Source of the DNA: Halorientalis sp. LT38
GTDB lineage: Archaea > Halobacteriota > Halobacteria > Halobacteriales > Haloarculaceae
Assembly (NCBI RefSeq): GCF_037031225.1
Contig: NZ_JAYEZN010000001.1
Coordinates: 1,674,001 to 1,738,000, forward strand
DNA length: 64,000 bases
Reading direction: 5' to 3'
In this document: one piece after another, positions 53,576 to 61,704 of the stretch
Layout of the letters: the number at the start of each line of letters is the position of its first letter
Position numbering within the stretch: position 1 is the stretch's first letter
Made by a program: the position numbers and the translations under genes
The notes under the pieces: generated by a model
What the model was told of the DNA's origin: nothing
Database searches by the model: none
The model's input: only the letters and a program-made list of their open reading frames with translations

Positions 53576-54268
53576 TCAGTCGTCGCCGTCGGCCCCGATC
53601 CCGCCCCCGTCCTCGGGGACGACGCCGGTGACGAGTTCGCTCTCGACGCGCCGGAGGTGCTGGCCGACGGCGCCCGCCGAACAGTCGAGGTCGGCCGCGA
53701 TGTCCTCGTAGGTCACCTGCCGGGGCACGTCGTAGTATCCCTTCCTGACGGCGGTCGCGAGCACCTCGCGCTGGCGTTCGGTGAGCGCACCGAACTGGCG
53801 GCTGCTCGCCGGGTCGTAGCTACTGACCCGTTCGATGGTCACGTCGATGGCCTCGCGCGTGGCCGCGATCTGGTCCTGGAGTTCGGACTCGGGACCCAGC
53901 AGGGAGATCCGGAGACTGGAGACGTCCGTGCGCGTGAACTCGAGCGGATACTCGAGGTGGGTCGCGTAGGAACGATGCAGGTCGAAGAGCGTGGTGATCA
54001 ACTCGCTGGGATGGTAGTGGACCTGGAGCCGACGCGACTCGTCGGTCCCGGCGGTGTCGTAGCCGATCACCCGCTCACCGGCCGTCTCCATGCTCCGGTC
54101 GATCGCCGCCTCGGTGGCAGACACCTCGTAGAGCATGACGAACGAGCCGTCCGTGAGGACGCTGACGTCCTCGATGGTCCGGAGCACGACCCCGTGTTCC
54201 CGGTAGACCTCCTCCCCCCTGTCCAGGTACCCCCTGTGTGGACTGATGACGTAGGACGCGTACCGCAT
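53576..54268 (-). CDS. HTH-10 family regulator (Bat-like), second of pair
   Basis: 230 residues from ATG 54268 (ATG 54274 two codons earlier is equally possible). It matches the previous gene along its length: MRYASYVISPHRGYLDRGEEVYREHG, VMLYEVSATEAAIDRSMETAGERVIGY, LQVHYHPSELITTLFDLHRSYATHLEYPLEF and the HTH LTERQREVLATAVRKGYYDVPRQVTYEDIAADLDCSAGAVGQHLRRVESELV. It ends in an acidic tail. The tandem arrangement indicates duplication. The 167-base gap upstream includes AT-rich strings (gtaaaaataagtgttctg near 54281-54298) suitable for a promoter. Confidence 0.9.
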   Translation of the reverse strand: MRYASYVISPHRGYLDRGEEVYREHGVVLRTIEDVSVLTDGSFVMLYEVSATEAAIDRSMETAGERVIGYDTAGTDESRRLQVHYHPSELITTLFDLHRSYATHLEYPLEFTRTDVSSLRISLLGPESELQDQIAATREAIDVTIERVSSYDPASSRQFGALTERQREVLATAVRKGYYDVPRQVTYEDIAADLDCSAGAVGQHLRRVESELVTGVVPEDGGGIGADGDD

Positions 54269-54441
54269 GAACACAACTTGGGCGATCGGTAAAAATAAGT
54301 GTTCTGTCGCGACAGTGCTCGACGAAATAAACCTCCTGTCAAACGAGGGGAGTCACTGATACGAAACGGCACTCGGCGGGGCCGCGACTCCGGCAGTGGA
54401 AACCCTTATGCGGAACCGACGGCAACCCTGGTGGTAGACCT

Positions 54442-54708
54442 ATGACAGTCACGCTCAAGGACTTCTACGCGGACTGGTGTGGTCCGTGTAAAACCCAGGA
54501 CCCCATCCTGGACGAACTGGAGACGGAGTGGGAGGGAGTCGAGTTCGAGAAGGTCAACGTCGACGAGGAGCAGGACGTGGCCAACGAGTACCAGGTCCGC
54601 TCGTTGCCGACCCTGGTCGTCGAGAACGACGACGGCATCGTCGACCGGTTCGTCGGCGTCACGCAGGCCGACGACATCGAGGCGGCCCTCGAAGAAGCGA
54701 GCGCGTAA
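54442..54708 (+). CDS. trxA: Thioredoxin
   Basis: 88 residues from ATG 54442. The active site is DWCGPCKT with Cys13 and Cys16. VEFEKVNVDEEQDVANEYQVRSLPTLVVENDDGIVDRFVGVTQADDIEAALEEA gives the rest of the fold, including the cis-proline in SLPTL. The protein is about 20 residues shorter than E. coli thioredoxin, lacking the first strand and helix; such short forms are common in haloarchaea. It is a single gene with cytosolic location. The leader aaccctggtggtagacctATG suggests a short 5' UTR. Function as protein disulfide reductase is expected from motif and fold. Confidence 0.94.
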   Translation: MTVTLKDFYADWCGPCKTQDPILDELETEWEGVEFEKVNVDEEQDVANEYQVRSLPTLVVENDDGIVDRFVGVTQADDIEAALEEASA

Positions 54709-54743
54709 GGCAGTCCCCGTTTTCCCGTTTCGATCCCCGTGAG

Positions 54744-55265
54744 CTACAGGACCTGCCGCTGACAGGTGCCACAGAGGTTCTCCTCTTTGACGTCGACCTC
54801 GCGGACGGTCGGCGAGAAGTTCATGACGCAGCGTTTGTTGTCGCAGTGTTCCAGGCCGAGGGTGTGGCCGATCTCGTGGACGACCTCCTTGCGGACCCGA
54901 TCGGAGAAGATGTCGCCCGCGGAGCGGTTGGAGAAGCCGCCGTCTGAGGAGGTCTGGAGCCGGTAGGTCGAGATGACGCTGCCGTTGCCGTCGAGGTAGG
55001 CGAGCCCGAAGACGTAGTTGCGCCGCCGATAGAACAGGTCCTTGGGGGTGATCGCGATGTTCTTCTCCCCCGAGCCGACGTGACTCGCGAGTTCGATGAA
55101 CTCCTCGGCGCGAAACTGATCGCGATTGGCGTCGTAGGAACCGTCGGGGACCGGCTGGGCGTCGTGGACCGTGACCTCGCAGTCGTAGACGGTCCGCAAC
55201 CCGGCGGAGGCTTCCCGCTTGACGGGGGCAGCCACGTCGCCGACCGGCACGATGTCGACGTGCAT
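54744..55265 (-). CDS. amzA: Archaemetzincin metalloprotease
   Basis: 173 residues from ATG 55265 (MHVDIVPVGDV). The zinc site VVHEIGHTLGLEHCDNKRCVM fits HExxHxxGxxxC with His130, Glu131, His134 and His140. The second, structural zinc is bound by Cys141, Cys146, Cys165 and Cys168 (CGTC). The ruler LFYRRRNYVFGLAYLDGNGSVIST is typical. Archaemetzincins are small cytosolic proteases with aminopeptidase-like or unknown substrates. The frame from 55322 adds residues that are not conserved. The start lies only 39 bases from the divergent UPF0146 start, so their promoters must overlap. Confidence 0.95.
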   Translation of the reverse strand: MHVDIVPVGDVAAPVKREASAGLRTVYDCEVTVHDAQPVPDGSYDANRDQFRAEEFIELASHVGSGEKNIAITPKDLFYRRRNYVFGLAYLDGNGSVISTYRLQTSSDGGFSNRSAGDIFSDRVRKEVVHEIGHTLGLEHCDNKRCVMNFSPTVREVDVKEENLCGTCQRQVL

Positions 55266-55304
55266 GCCAACGCATATGACCGGGCCGCCCATAAACATCC
55301 CGCC

Positions 55305-55709
55305 GTGTCCGACGCTCGTCACGCCGCTCTCGTCGACAGGTTAGCGGGCTACGAGGTTCTCGTGGAGGTGGGGGTCGGCGAACGCCCCGCCGTCGCGGCC
55401 GCGCTGGCCGATCGGGGCCGCACCGTGACCGCCACCGACATCTCCGAGCGCTCCGTGCCCGCGAGCGTCGGGTTCGTCCTCGACGACGTGACCGATCCAG
55501 AGTGTGCGGTCTACGCCGACGCCGAGGCCGTCTACGCCCTGAACCTGCCGCCCGAACTCCACCGCCCGCTCGGAGAGGTCGCCCGCTCGGTCGGCGCGGA
55601 CTGTCTGTTCACCACGCTCGGCGGCGATCCCCCGATAATCCCGGTCTCTCGTGAATCCCTGAGCGGCACCGGCGAGACGCTGTTCGTCGCCGAAGCGGGC
55701 CCCGGCTGA
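55305..55709 (+). CDS. UPF0146 family protein
   Basis: 134 residues from GTG 55305 ([38 protein letters not shown]). The frame is open from 55080, but that stretch is antisense to amzA. The pattern [30 protein letters not shown] is a Rossmann fragment like motif I of methyltransferases, with [35 protein letters not shown] after it; this is the archaeal UPF0146 family. It is shorter than a full methyltransferase. Function unknown. The divergent promoter region with amzA is only 39 bases long, and both transcripts are probably leaderless. Confidence 0.85.
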   Translation: MSDARHAALVDRLAGYEVLVEVGVGERPAVAAALADRGRTVTATDISERSVPASVGFVLDDVTDPECAVYADAEAVYALNLPPELHRPLGEVARSVGADCLFTTLGGDPPIIPVSRESLSGTGETLFVAEAGPG

Positions 55710-55795
55710 GTGCCGTGTGTCGTGGTGACACGTCACGTCGTTCGAGGCTCGACAGGTCAGAAGCGGTTTTCAACTCGGGCCCATTTGGGAGGGGT

Positions 55796-56665
55796 ATGCA
55801 GGTTGACGCGGTCGTGCTCGACGTCGACGGCGTGCTCGTCGACGTCGCGGACTCCTACCGCCGAGCCATCGTCGAGTCTATCGAACACGTCTACGGGGAC
55901 ACGGTCGACCGGGCGGCGATCCAGCAGTTCAAGGACGCGGGCGGGTTCAACAACGACTGGGAGCTGACGTACGCGGCCGCGCTGTACGTGCTGGCCACCC
56001 AGTACGGCCTCGACCGCGACGTCGAGGGGTTCACGGACATGATCGAGGCGACCGGCGGCGGCCTCGACGCCGCGGAGACGGTCGTCGTCAACGCCGTCGG
56101 CCCGGCCGAGCGCGAACGCATCTACGAGGCCTGGGACACCGACCGCCTGCGCGACGTCTTCCAGCAGCTCTACCTCGGGAGCGACCTGTACCGCGAACTC
56201 GAAGGTGGCGAGCCCGACATGGACACCGCGGGCTTCATCAACGACGAACCGAAGCTGGTCGACCCCGAGACGCTCTCGCGGCTCCGGAAGCGCTTCGACG
56301 TGGGCGTCCTGACCGGCCGGCCGGCCGCCGAGGCCGACATCGCCCTGGACCGCGTGGGTCTGGACCTCCCCGACGAGCACCGCTTCACGATGGACGACTG
56401 GGAGGAGGGCAAACCCCACCCGCGGGCGCTGACGACGCTCGCCGAGCGGTTCGGGGCCGACGCCGTCGCCTTCGCCGGCGACACCCTCGACGACGTCCGC
56501 ACTGCCGTCAACGCCGCCGAGGCCGACCCCGACCGGTCCTACTACGGCGTCGGCGTGCTCACCGGTGGACTCACGGGAGAGTCGGGCCGGGAGAAGTACG
56601 ACCGGGCGGGAGCCGACCTGATCCTCGACTCGATCAACAACCTGCCGCGGCACCTGGAAGACTGA
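55796..56665 (+). CDS. HAD-superfamily hydrolase (TIGR01548-like)
   Basis: 289 residues from ATG 55796. The nucleophile loop is [19 protein letters not shown] (Asp9 and Asp11), motif [18 protein letters not shown], motif III lysine in [14 protein letters not shown] and motif [17 protein letters not shown]. The helical cap between has [22 protein letters not shown] and [10 protein letters not shown], which match the TIGR01548 subfamily, as I recall found in haloarchaea and some cyanobacteria and plants near histidine biosynthesis genes. It may therefore act on a phosphorylated metabolite. It starts 87 bases after UPF0146 and reads in the same direction as the F420 reductase gene. Confidence 0.88.
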   Translation: MQVDAVVLDVDGVLVDVADSYRRAIVESIEHVYGDTVDRAAIQQFKDAGGFNNDWELTYAAALYVLATQYGLDRDVEGFTDMIEATGGGLDAAETVVVNAVGPAERERIYEAWDTDRLRDVFQQLYLGSDLYRELEGGEPDMDTAGFINDEPKLVDPETLSRLRKRFDVGVLTGRPAAEADIALDRVGLDLPDEHRFTMDDWEEGKPHPRALTTLAERFGADAVAFAGDTLDDVRTAVNAAEADPDRSYYGVGVLTGGLTGESGREKYDRAGADLILDSINNLPRHLED

Positions 56666-56737
56666 AATTCGCCGGCGGCCGCCGGCAACGTCGGCCGCTC
56701 GCGCAACGCTTTTCGGGGTCTCGCCGTACCTTCGAGT

Positions 56738-57406
56738 ATGCAAATCGCACTGCTGGGCGGCACCGGCGACATCGGCGAGGGGCTGGCGCTGCGCTTCGCC
56801 TACGACACCGACCACGACGTGATCGTCGGCTCCCGCGAGGAGAGCCGCGCCAAGAGCAAGGCCCGCGAGTACGAGACCGAACTCGACAGCCGCGGTCTCG
56901 ACGTGGACGTCCAGGGCCTGGACAACGCGGCCGCCGCCGCGACCGCAGACGTGGTCGTCCTCGCCGTGCCGGCCTACCACCTCTCGGACACGGTGGAAGC
57001 CATCGACGCCGAGATCGACTCGGAGACCGTGCTCGTGACCCCCGCGGTCGGGATGCAGCGCGACGAGGACGGCTTCCACTACAACCGCCCCGGCGCCGGC
57101 AGCGTCACGGAACTGGCCGCCGACGCCGCGCCCGACGACGTGCCCGTCGTCGGCGCGTTCCACAACCTGCCCGCCGCGCGGCTGGCGAACCTCGACGCCG
57201 ACCTGGGCATCGACACCGCCGTCGTCGGCGACGATTCGGACGCCGTCGACACCGTGACCCGGCTGACCGAGGAGGTCGAGGGCCTCCGGGCCGTCGACGC
57301 CGGCCCCCTCGCCAACGCCGCCGAGATCGAGGCGATCACGCCGCTGTTGATCAACGTCGCCAAGAACAACGACGGGATGCACGACCTCGGCGTGCGGTTC
57401 CGGTAG
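56738..57406 (+). CDS. npdG: NADPH-dependent F420 reductase
   Basis: 222 residues from ATG 56738, the typical length of F420H2:NADP oxidoreductase. The N-terminal nucleotide motif is LLGGTGDIGEGLALRFA (about residues 5-21), and the specificity loop VGSREESRAK matches NADP binding. ADVVVLAVPAYHL and the C-terminal GPLANAAEIEAITPLLINVAKNNDGMHDLGVRF form the F420-binding part. The enzyme passes hydride between NADPH and coenzyme F420; haloarchaea make F420 in small amounts. A cctt...gagtATG leader of short length precedes it. It is a single-gene unit next to the HAD hydrolase. Confidence 0.93.
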   Translation: MQIALLGGTGDIGEGLALRFAYDTDHDVIVGSREESRAKSKAREYETELDSRGLDVDVQGLDNAAAAATADVVVLAVPAYHLSDTVEAIDAEIDSETVLVTPAVGMQRDEDGFHYNRPGAGSVTELAADAAPDDVPVVGAFHNLPAARLANLDADLGIDTAVVGDDSDAVDTVTRLTEEVEGLRAVDAGPLANAAEIEAITPLLINVAKNNDGMHDLGVRFR

Positions 57407-57617
57407 CGGGCCTTCGAACCGCTACTTGCGAGTTCACTCCTTCATCGACTGGCAGATAGCAGCAATTCCTGACGACAGTAGCGGCGAGACGCAGCGGTTC
57501 CATGCAGCACGGCGGCTTCTCTTCTTTCGTGCCGGAGAGACCGAGTGACCCCGGGAGTCGAGAGTCCGAGGTGGCGGGCTGTCCACATTTACGCGGCGGG
57601 GGTCGCGGGATGGGCCG

Positions 57618-57935
57618 TCAGGACTCGCGCCACTTGTGGCCGCACTCGACGCAGGTGAACAGCCGGACCTCGTAGGAGCCGCCCGGCTTCGGCAGCATCT
57701 CGTAGTCGGCCCGGTCGCTGTCGCAGTCCTCGGCCGGACAGGGCACCTGCATCGTCTCGGTGGCGTCCTGGGTCGCGTCGGCCACGTCGGGTGCCCCGTC
57801 GTCCCGCTGTCCGTCCTGGGTCGTCATCGCCGCTTCCGCTTGCGAGTCCCGCGGCTCCTCGTTCTCACAGGAGCGACACACCCACGTGTCGTCCTCCGTG
57901 TGCATCATCGAACCACACTCCTCACAGAATCGCAT
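57618..57935 (-). CDS. TFS/Rpb9-like transcription factor lacking acidic hairpin tip
   Basis: 105 residues from ATG 57935, with catatatcc-type TATA about 27 bases upstream on the minus strand. The N-terminal zinc ribbon is MRFCEECGSMMHTEDDTWVCRSCENEE (C4, C7, C20, C23). A linker of about 40 residues leads to the C-terminal ribbon CPAEDC..CVECGHKWRES (C66, C71, C95, C98). Archaeal TFS normally has a conserved Asp-Glu at the hairpin tip that enters the RNA polymerase pore to stimulate RNA cleavage. Here the hairpin reads YEMLPKPGGSYEVRLFTC, with no DE pair, and the first cysteine spacing is CX4C. So it may be an Rpb9-like or inhibitory paralogue. Confidence 0.85.
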   Translation of the reverse strand: MRFCEECGSMMHTEDDTWVCRSCENEEPRDSQAEAAMTTQDGQRDDGAPDVADATQDATETMQVPCPAEDCDSDRADYEMLPKPGGSYEVRLFTCVECGHKWRES

Positions 57936-58247
57936 ATAAAACAGAAGACACGGTCGTCGGATATATGTGTTAACCTCCGATCCGTCGTGGATTTCGGGTA
58001 ACTGCTCGTGCTGACTGTCCTGCGGTATCGAAGCGCCCACAGGATCGGCCGCCGAACCACAGAGCGAGAGCGTCACGGGTTCGATCCCGCGGGCGGCGAG
58101 GTACCGCTCGACGCGGGCGACGCGCTCGCGCTCCTGGTAAATCAACTCGCCCCCCGTCGCTGATCGACCGAACGGTCAGACCGCAGTCACAGGGGTACCC
58201 CAGACGTGCGACAGTTTCACAAGACAGGGTGACAATACGAGGCGACT
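57936..58247. other. Intergenic region with remnant of PHP gene 3' end
   Basis: 312 bases without an intact gene. The first 40 bases are the promoter of the TFS-like gene (atatat at 57961-57966). At about 58061-58140 the minus strand encodes ERVARVERYLAARGIEPVTLSL, an orphan copy of the PHP protein C-terminus. The frame continues past the original stop position, so this is a dead fragment. The rest up to the beta-propeller gene stop has no recognised signal. Confidence 0.7.
58061..58129. repeat. Direct repeat, left copy (PHP 3' end fragment)
   Basis: 69 bases that match 62371-62439 with two mismatches (58114 c versus t, 58118 c versus a). The flanking cgaaccac (58053-58060) also matches 62362-62369, with one inserted base in the right copy. 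The core contains cgggttcgatcccg, a T-arm-like palindrome. Distance between the copies is 4310 bases. Confidence 0.85.
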
Positions 58248-59459
58248 CTATTCGATCCAGTACGCGCGGGCGCCGTTGCCACCGAGTAACAGGACGTCGT
58301 CGATGACCGCGAGGGCGGACCGGTTCACCGGCTTCGTCGACCGGTGGACGCGGGTCCCGTCAGAGCGGTCGTAGGCGGTGAGGCCGGTGTCTCTGTCGGC
58401 GACCCAGACTCGGAGGGCGGAGGTCGTAACGGCGCCGACCGTGGTCCCGATGTTCGTGTCCCACTGCGACTCGCCGGTCTCGCGATCGAGAGCGTGGACG
58501 TCGCCCGAATCCGTCCCGACGACCACGAGCGAGTTGTCTACCGCCGGTGCCGTGGAGGCCGTCCCGACGTCGCCGTTCCGCCACGACACGCCGGTGTCCC
58601 CGATCGGGTACGCGCCGATGCCATTCCGGCGGCTCGCCGCGAAGAACGTCTGGCCGTGAATCTGCCCACAGGACTCGCCGTAGATCTTCATTACGTCCCA
58701 GTCTTCGCGGACCGCCCTCAGCGACCCGGTGTCAGGGTCTAGAACGTATGCGCCCTCAGATCGCATACCGACGTAGACCGAACCGCCGAAGCTCCCGAGA
58801 TACTGGACGTACGATCGCGGGAGCGTCGACCGGTCGGTCCGCCACAGTTCCTCGCCGGTCGCGAGGTCGATCCCAGCGACGAGCGGCTCCTGTTCGGAGC
58901 GGGGACCGTAGTCGGTCGTGGCGACGACGGCGACGTCGTCGACGACCGTCGCGCCGATGGCGAAGTTGTGTTTGCCGTCCGACGGCGCCCCGAAGGTCCA
59001 GACTTTCTCCTCTGAGACCGCGTCGTACGCGTGGAAGTGGCCGCCGATCGTCTCGTAGCCGTCCGGGTCCGGGATGTACCCGAAGACGACGTACCGACCG
59101 TCCGTTCCGAACGCGTCCGCGGCGAGATTGTCCGTCGCGCCGTCGTACGACACGTCGTCCGCCCACTGGAGGCCGCTTCCGTGGGCCGCCTCCGCGGCGG
59201 CGTTGTATCCGTTGAAGTAGAACGTCCCACCGTCGGTCCAGATGTACTCGATTCCCGGTTCGGCCGTCCAGTTCTCGACCAGCGTGGCCTCGCCGGCCCC
59301 GTCCTCGCCACCGTCGCGGTTCTCGTCGTTCACCCCAGTGTCACTCGTCTCTCCGTCGGCCGTCGGCTCCTCGTCCTCGCCCTGGAGGCGGAGGCATCCG
59401 CCAACCCCGACGGACCCGACTCCGATCCCGACCGTTCCCAGCATTTCCCGCCGTCGCAT
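58248..59459 (-). CDS. PQQ-like beta-propeller lipoprotein (leftward)
   Basis: 403 residues from ATG 59459 (in-frame 59486 adds nine). The twin-arginine signal RRREMLGTVGIGVGSVGVGGC ends in a lipobox with the lipid-anchored cysteine, followed by LRLQGEDEE. Repeats of the PQQ/quinoprotein type include AYDAVSEEKVWTFGAPSDG, IDLATGEELWRTDRST, LDPDTGSLRAVRED, LDRETGESQWDTNIGT and YDRSDGTRVHRS, giving a six- or seven-bladed propeller outside the cell. In haloarchaea such lipoproteins serve as adaptors or redox-linked subunits without bound PQQ. It is divergent from a second propeller lipoprotein with the same GGCLRL anchor. Confidence 0.88.
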   Translation of the reverse strand: MRRREMLGTVGIGVGSVGVGGCLRLQGEDEEPTADGETSDTGVNDENRDGGEDGAGEATLVENWTAEPGIEYIWTDGGTFYFNGYNAAAEAAHGSGLQWADDVSYDGATDNLAADAFGTDGRYVVFGYIPDPDGYETIGGHFHAYDAVSEEKVWTFGAPSDGKHNFAIGATVVDDVAVVATTDYGPRSEQEPLVAGIDLATGEELWRTDRSTLPRSYVQYLGSFGGSVYVGMRSEGAYVLDPDTGSLRAVREDWDVMKIYGESCGQIHGQTFFAASRRNGIGAYPIGDTGVSWRNGDVGTASTAPAVDNSLVVVGTDSGDVHALDRETGESQWDTNIGTTVGAVTTSALRVWVADRDTGLTAYDRSDGTRVHRSTKPVNRSALAVIDDVLLLGGNGARAYWIE

Positions 59460-59574
59460 GAGTCCCCGATGAAACCCCGTACGCATAAATATGTACCAAA
59501 GATGAGCAGTGAGGGCCCGCGAAGCCGGCTACCGCAACCGATAAGGCGGGAACATTGGTAATGAGTATCATTAC

Positions 59575-60783
59575 ATGTCGGGCGGAGACGATTACTCGAG
59601 GCGGAGCTGGCTGGCAGGATGTGGGGTGATCGGGCTCTCGACCTTCGGCGGCTGTCTTCGACTGATCGAAAACGACGGGAGCGAGGACGGCGGCGGGGTG
59701 CCGGGCGAAACCGAAAACGGGGGGCCAGCAACCGACGGCGAGAACGGCGGTGGCAACAGTGGGGACGAGATAACCGGAGTCGAACTCGCGCCGAACTGGT
59801 CGAAACGGGTGAGCGCCGTCACGGCGGCCGACGATGACTTCTTCATCCGCAAGGGTTTCACGGACCTCCTGCGTGTGCGACCGGACGGTCGAGAGGTATT
59901 CACGAGCGAGTTCGTGGACGACGGCATGCTTATGGTCGGTTCCGGACGCTCGAACACGCTCGCTGCCGGGGACAGCGGCATCTACGTCGGGGCGGGCGCA
60001 CGAGAGGAGGGCGCGGGGGCGCGAATGTACGCACTCGACCCTGAGACCGGTGAGCAGCAGTGGTCCCACCGGGAGCCCACAGACGGCCTCCACGACGGTT
60101 TGCGCGCCGGGACAAAAACCGACGACCTCGTCCTGTACGCGAGCCAGAGTAGCGGATCGGGCGACGATCAAGAACCGATCATACGGGCGCTGGACCCCGC
60201 GGACGGCGAGGAGCGGTGGCACATTCGACGCGAGGGCGGCTTCGTCAACGGACTCGCCGTGGCCGATGACCGGCTGTTCGTCCAGGAGACCTTCGGCCTG
60301 TACGTGTACCGCCTCTCGACCCAGGAGTTGCTCTCGGAGAAACGAGTCTCGATCGGGTTCAGTCAGATCGTCGCGGACGACGACCTGTTGATCGTCCCGG
60401 GCGACACGGTCAGGGCGCTATCACTCCCGTCGGGCGACGAGCGGTGGTCGGTCGAGACAGGGCGAGCGGTCAGTACGACGCCGGGTGTCGGCGCTGGCGG
60501 TGTTTTCGTCGGCACTGAGTCCGGGTACGTGCTCGGTTTCGACCGGAAGAGCGGCGAGGAACGCTGGGAGAATCGGGTCGATGGCGTCGTCGAACACCCG
60601 CTGATCGTGGCCGACGGACTCGTCTGGGTCGCCACCGAGCGCGGCGACCTCGCGGCGTTCGACGCGGGAACTGGCGAGCAGGCGTACGCGGGGGAGGTCG
60701 CGCCCGACTTCCAGTTCACCGTCCAAAACGGCGTCCTCATCGACGACGAACGCGGTACCGCCTACGAGATACGACGAACGTGA
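59575..60783 (+). CDS. PQQ-like beta-propeller lipoprotein (rightward)
   Basis: 402 residues from ATG 59575. Signal SRRSWLAGCGVIGLSTFGGC has twin arginines and a lipobox; LRLIENDG follows. An acidic Gly/Asn-rich linker leads to propeller blades LDPETGEQQWSHRE, LDPADGEERWHIRREG, YRLSTQELLSEKRV, LSLPSGDERWSVETG, FDRKSGEERWENRVDG and FDAGTGEQAYAGE. It is a paralogue of the divergent gene at 58248, sharing the LxxxTGExxW repeat. The gene overlaps no other; a TATA-like aataagcg string near 59537 could serve it. It is followed by a small membrane-protein operon, perhaps its partners. Confidence 0.88.
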   Translation: MSGGDDYSRRSWLAGCGVIGLSTFGGCLRLIENDGSEDGGGVPGETENGGPATDGENGGGNSGDEITGVELAPNWSKRVSAVTAADDDFFIRKGFTDLLRVRPDGREVFTSEFVDDGMLMVGSGRSNTLAAGDSGIYVGAGAREEGAGARMYALDPETGEQQWSHREPTDGLHDGLRAGTKTDDLVLYASQSSGSGDDQEPIIRALDPADGEERWHIRREGGFVNGLAVADDRLFVQETFGLYVYRLSTQELLSEKRVSIGFSQIVADDDLLIVPGDTVRALSLPSGDERWSVETGRAVSTTPGVGAGGVFVGTESGYVLGFDRKSGEERWENRVDGVVEHPLIVADGLVWVATERGDLAAFDAGTGEQAYAGEVAPDFQFTVQNGVLIDDERGTAYEIRRT

Positions 60784-60901
60784 CCCCGGGTAGCGGCCAC
60801 TCCTGTTCCGTCTCGATTATGAAACGTTCGTGTTTCCGCGGGACGACACGTTCGCTCAGATAGATGCGTGGATTGAAGGGAATCGGCCCGGAGATAGTGG
60901 T

Positions 60902-61702
60902 GTGAGCCGGACACGGTCGACACTCCTCGACAGGCCGCTCGACGTCCTCCTGCGCCCGGAGCGGCTCGTGGAACCACACGAGGACATGTACGATGGGTCC
61001 CTGTCAGTGAAAGCGCAGAGCACCGTCAGGTTACTGGTGTTCTACATGCTCAACGTCGTCCTCTATGCGACGCCGCTGACCATCGCCGGGTTCGGCGTCG
61101 CTGCCGACGCGACGGCGCCGGAGACGATCGCCCCGTGGCTGGGTCTCGTGATGGACCCGGACGGCGCCTGGGCGTTCCTCCTCTCGCTCGGACAGAACAG
61201 CCTGTTCCTGTTCGTCGCGACGGTCCTGACGCTGGTGACGTTCCACGTCGGGGTCCTGTTGACGCGGAGTTCCCAGGGACTGTTACTGACTATCAGGACG
61301 GTCACATACAGTACCGGCCTCTACCTCGCGACGATCTTCACCCTGGTCTGGTACCTCTCTATCGGAGACGCGATCGCCGTGGCCGACGACCTGTTGATCG
61401 CGCTACAGGCCTCGTTCGTCTACTTCTTCATCGACCTCCTGGGTACGGATCTGGCGTTGCCCGGCGGCCGTCCGGAGATGCTCCCGACGACGGGGCTGAC
61501 GGCCGTCGGGACGGCCGTCCTCGTCGCGTTGATCGTCGCCGGTCTCTATTACCTGTACCTGCTGTACCTCGGGGCCCGTATCACCCACCGTGGCTCGCGG
61601 TTCGCCGGCCTCGTGGCCGTCGGGTTCGTCACCGTCTCGCCGGTCCTCTACGTGGTGGGCTCGATTCTCGCCTACGAGTTCTTCGGAGGTGTGTTCCTGT
61701 AA
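60902..61702 (+). CDS. YIP1-like polytopic membrane protein
   Basis: 266 residues from GTG 60902 (VSRTRSTLLDRPLDVLLRPERLVEP); ATG 60830 in the same frame adds 24 residues and cannot be excluded. Five hydrophobic segments: LLVFYMLNVVLYATPLTIAGFG, GWAFLLSLGQNSLFLFVATVLTLVTFHVGVLL, LYLATIFTLVWYLS, AVGTAVLVALIVAGLYYLYLLYLG and AVGFVTVSPVLYVVGSILAYEFF. The arrangement, an N-terminal soluble piece with RPLDVLLRPERL followed by five helices with a YLYLLYLGAR end, resembles YIP1-type haloarchaeal proteins. It lies two bases before the PH-domain gene, so both are one operon. Role unknown. Confidence 0.65.
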   Translation: MSRTRSTLLDRPLDVLLRPERLVEPHEDMYDGSLSVKAQSTVRLLVFYMLNVVLYATPLTIAGFGVAADATAPETIAPWLGLVMDPDGAWAFLLSLGQNSLFLFVATVLTLVTFHVGVLLTRSSQGLLLTIRTVTYSTGLYLATIFTLVWYLSIGDAIAVADDLLIALQASFVYFFIDLLGTDLALPGGRPEMLPTTGLTAVGTAVLVALIVAGLYYLYLLYLGARITHRGSRFAGLVAVGFVTVSPVLYVVGSILAYEFFGGVFL

Positions 61703-61704
61703 CC

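Noticed and set aside
58072-58090. tRNA-like T arm cgggttcgatcccg
   Set aside because: No acceptor, D or anticodon stems can be formed around it in either copy; the right copy is coding sequence of the PHP protein. It is kept only as a possible recombination core.
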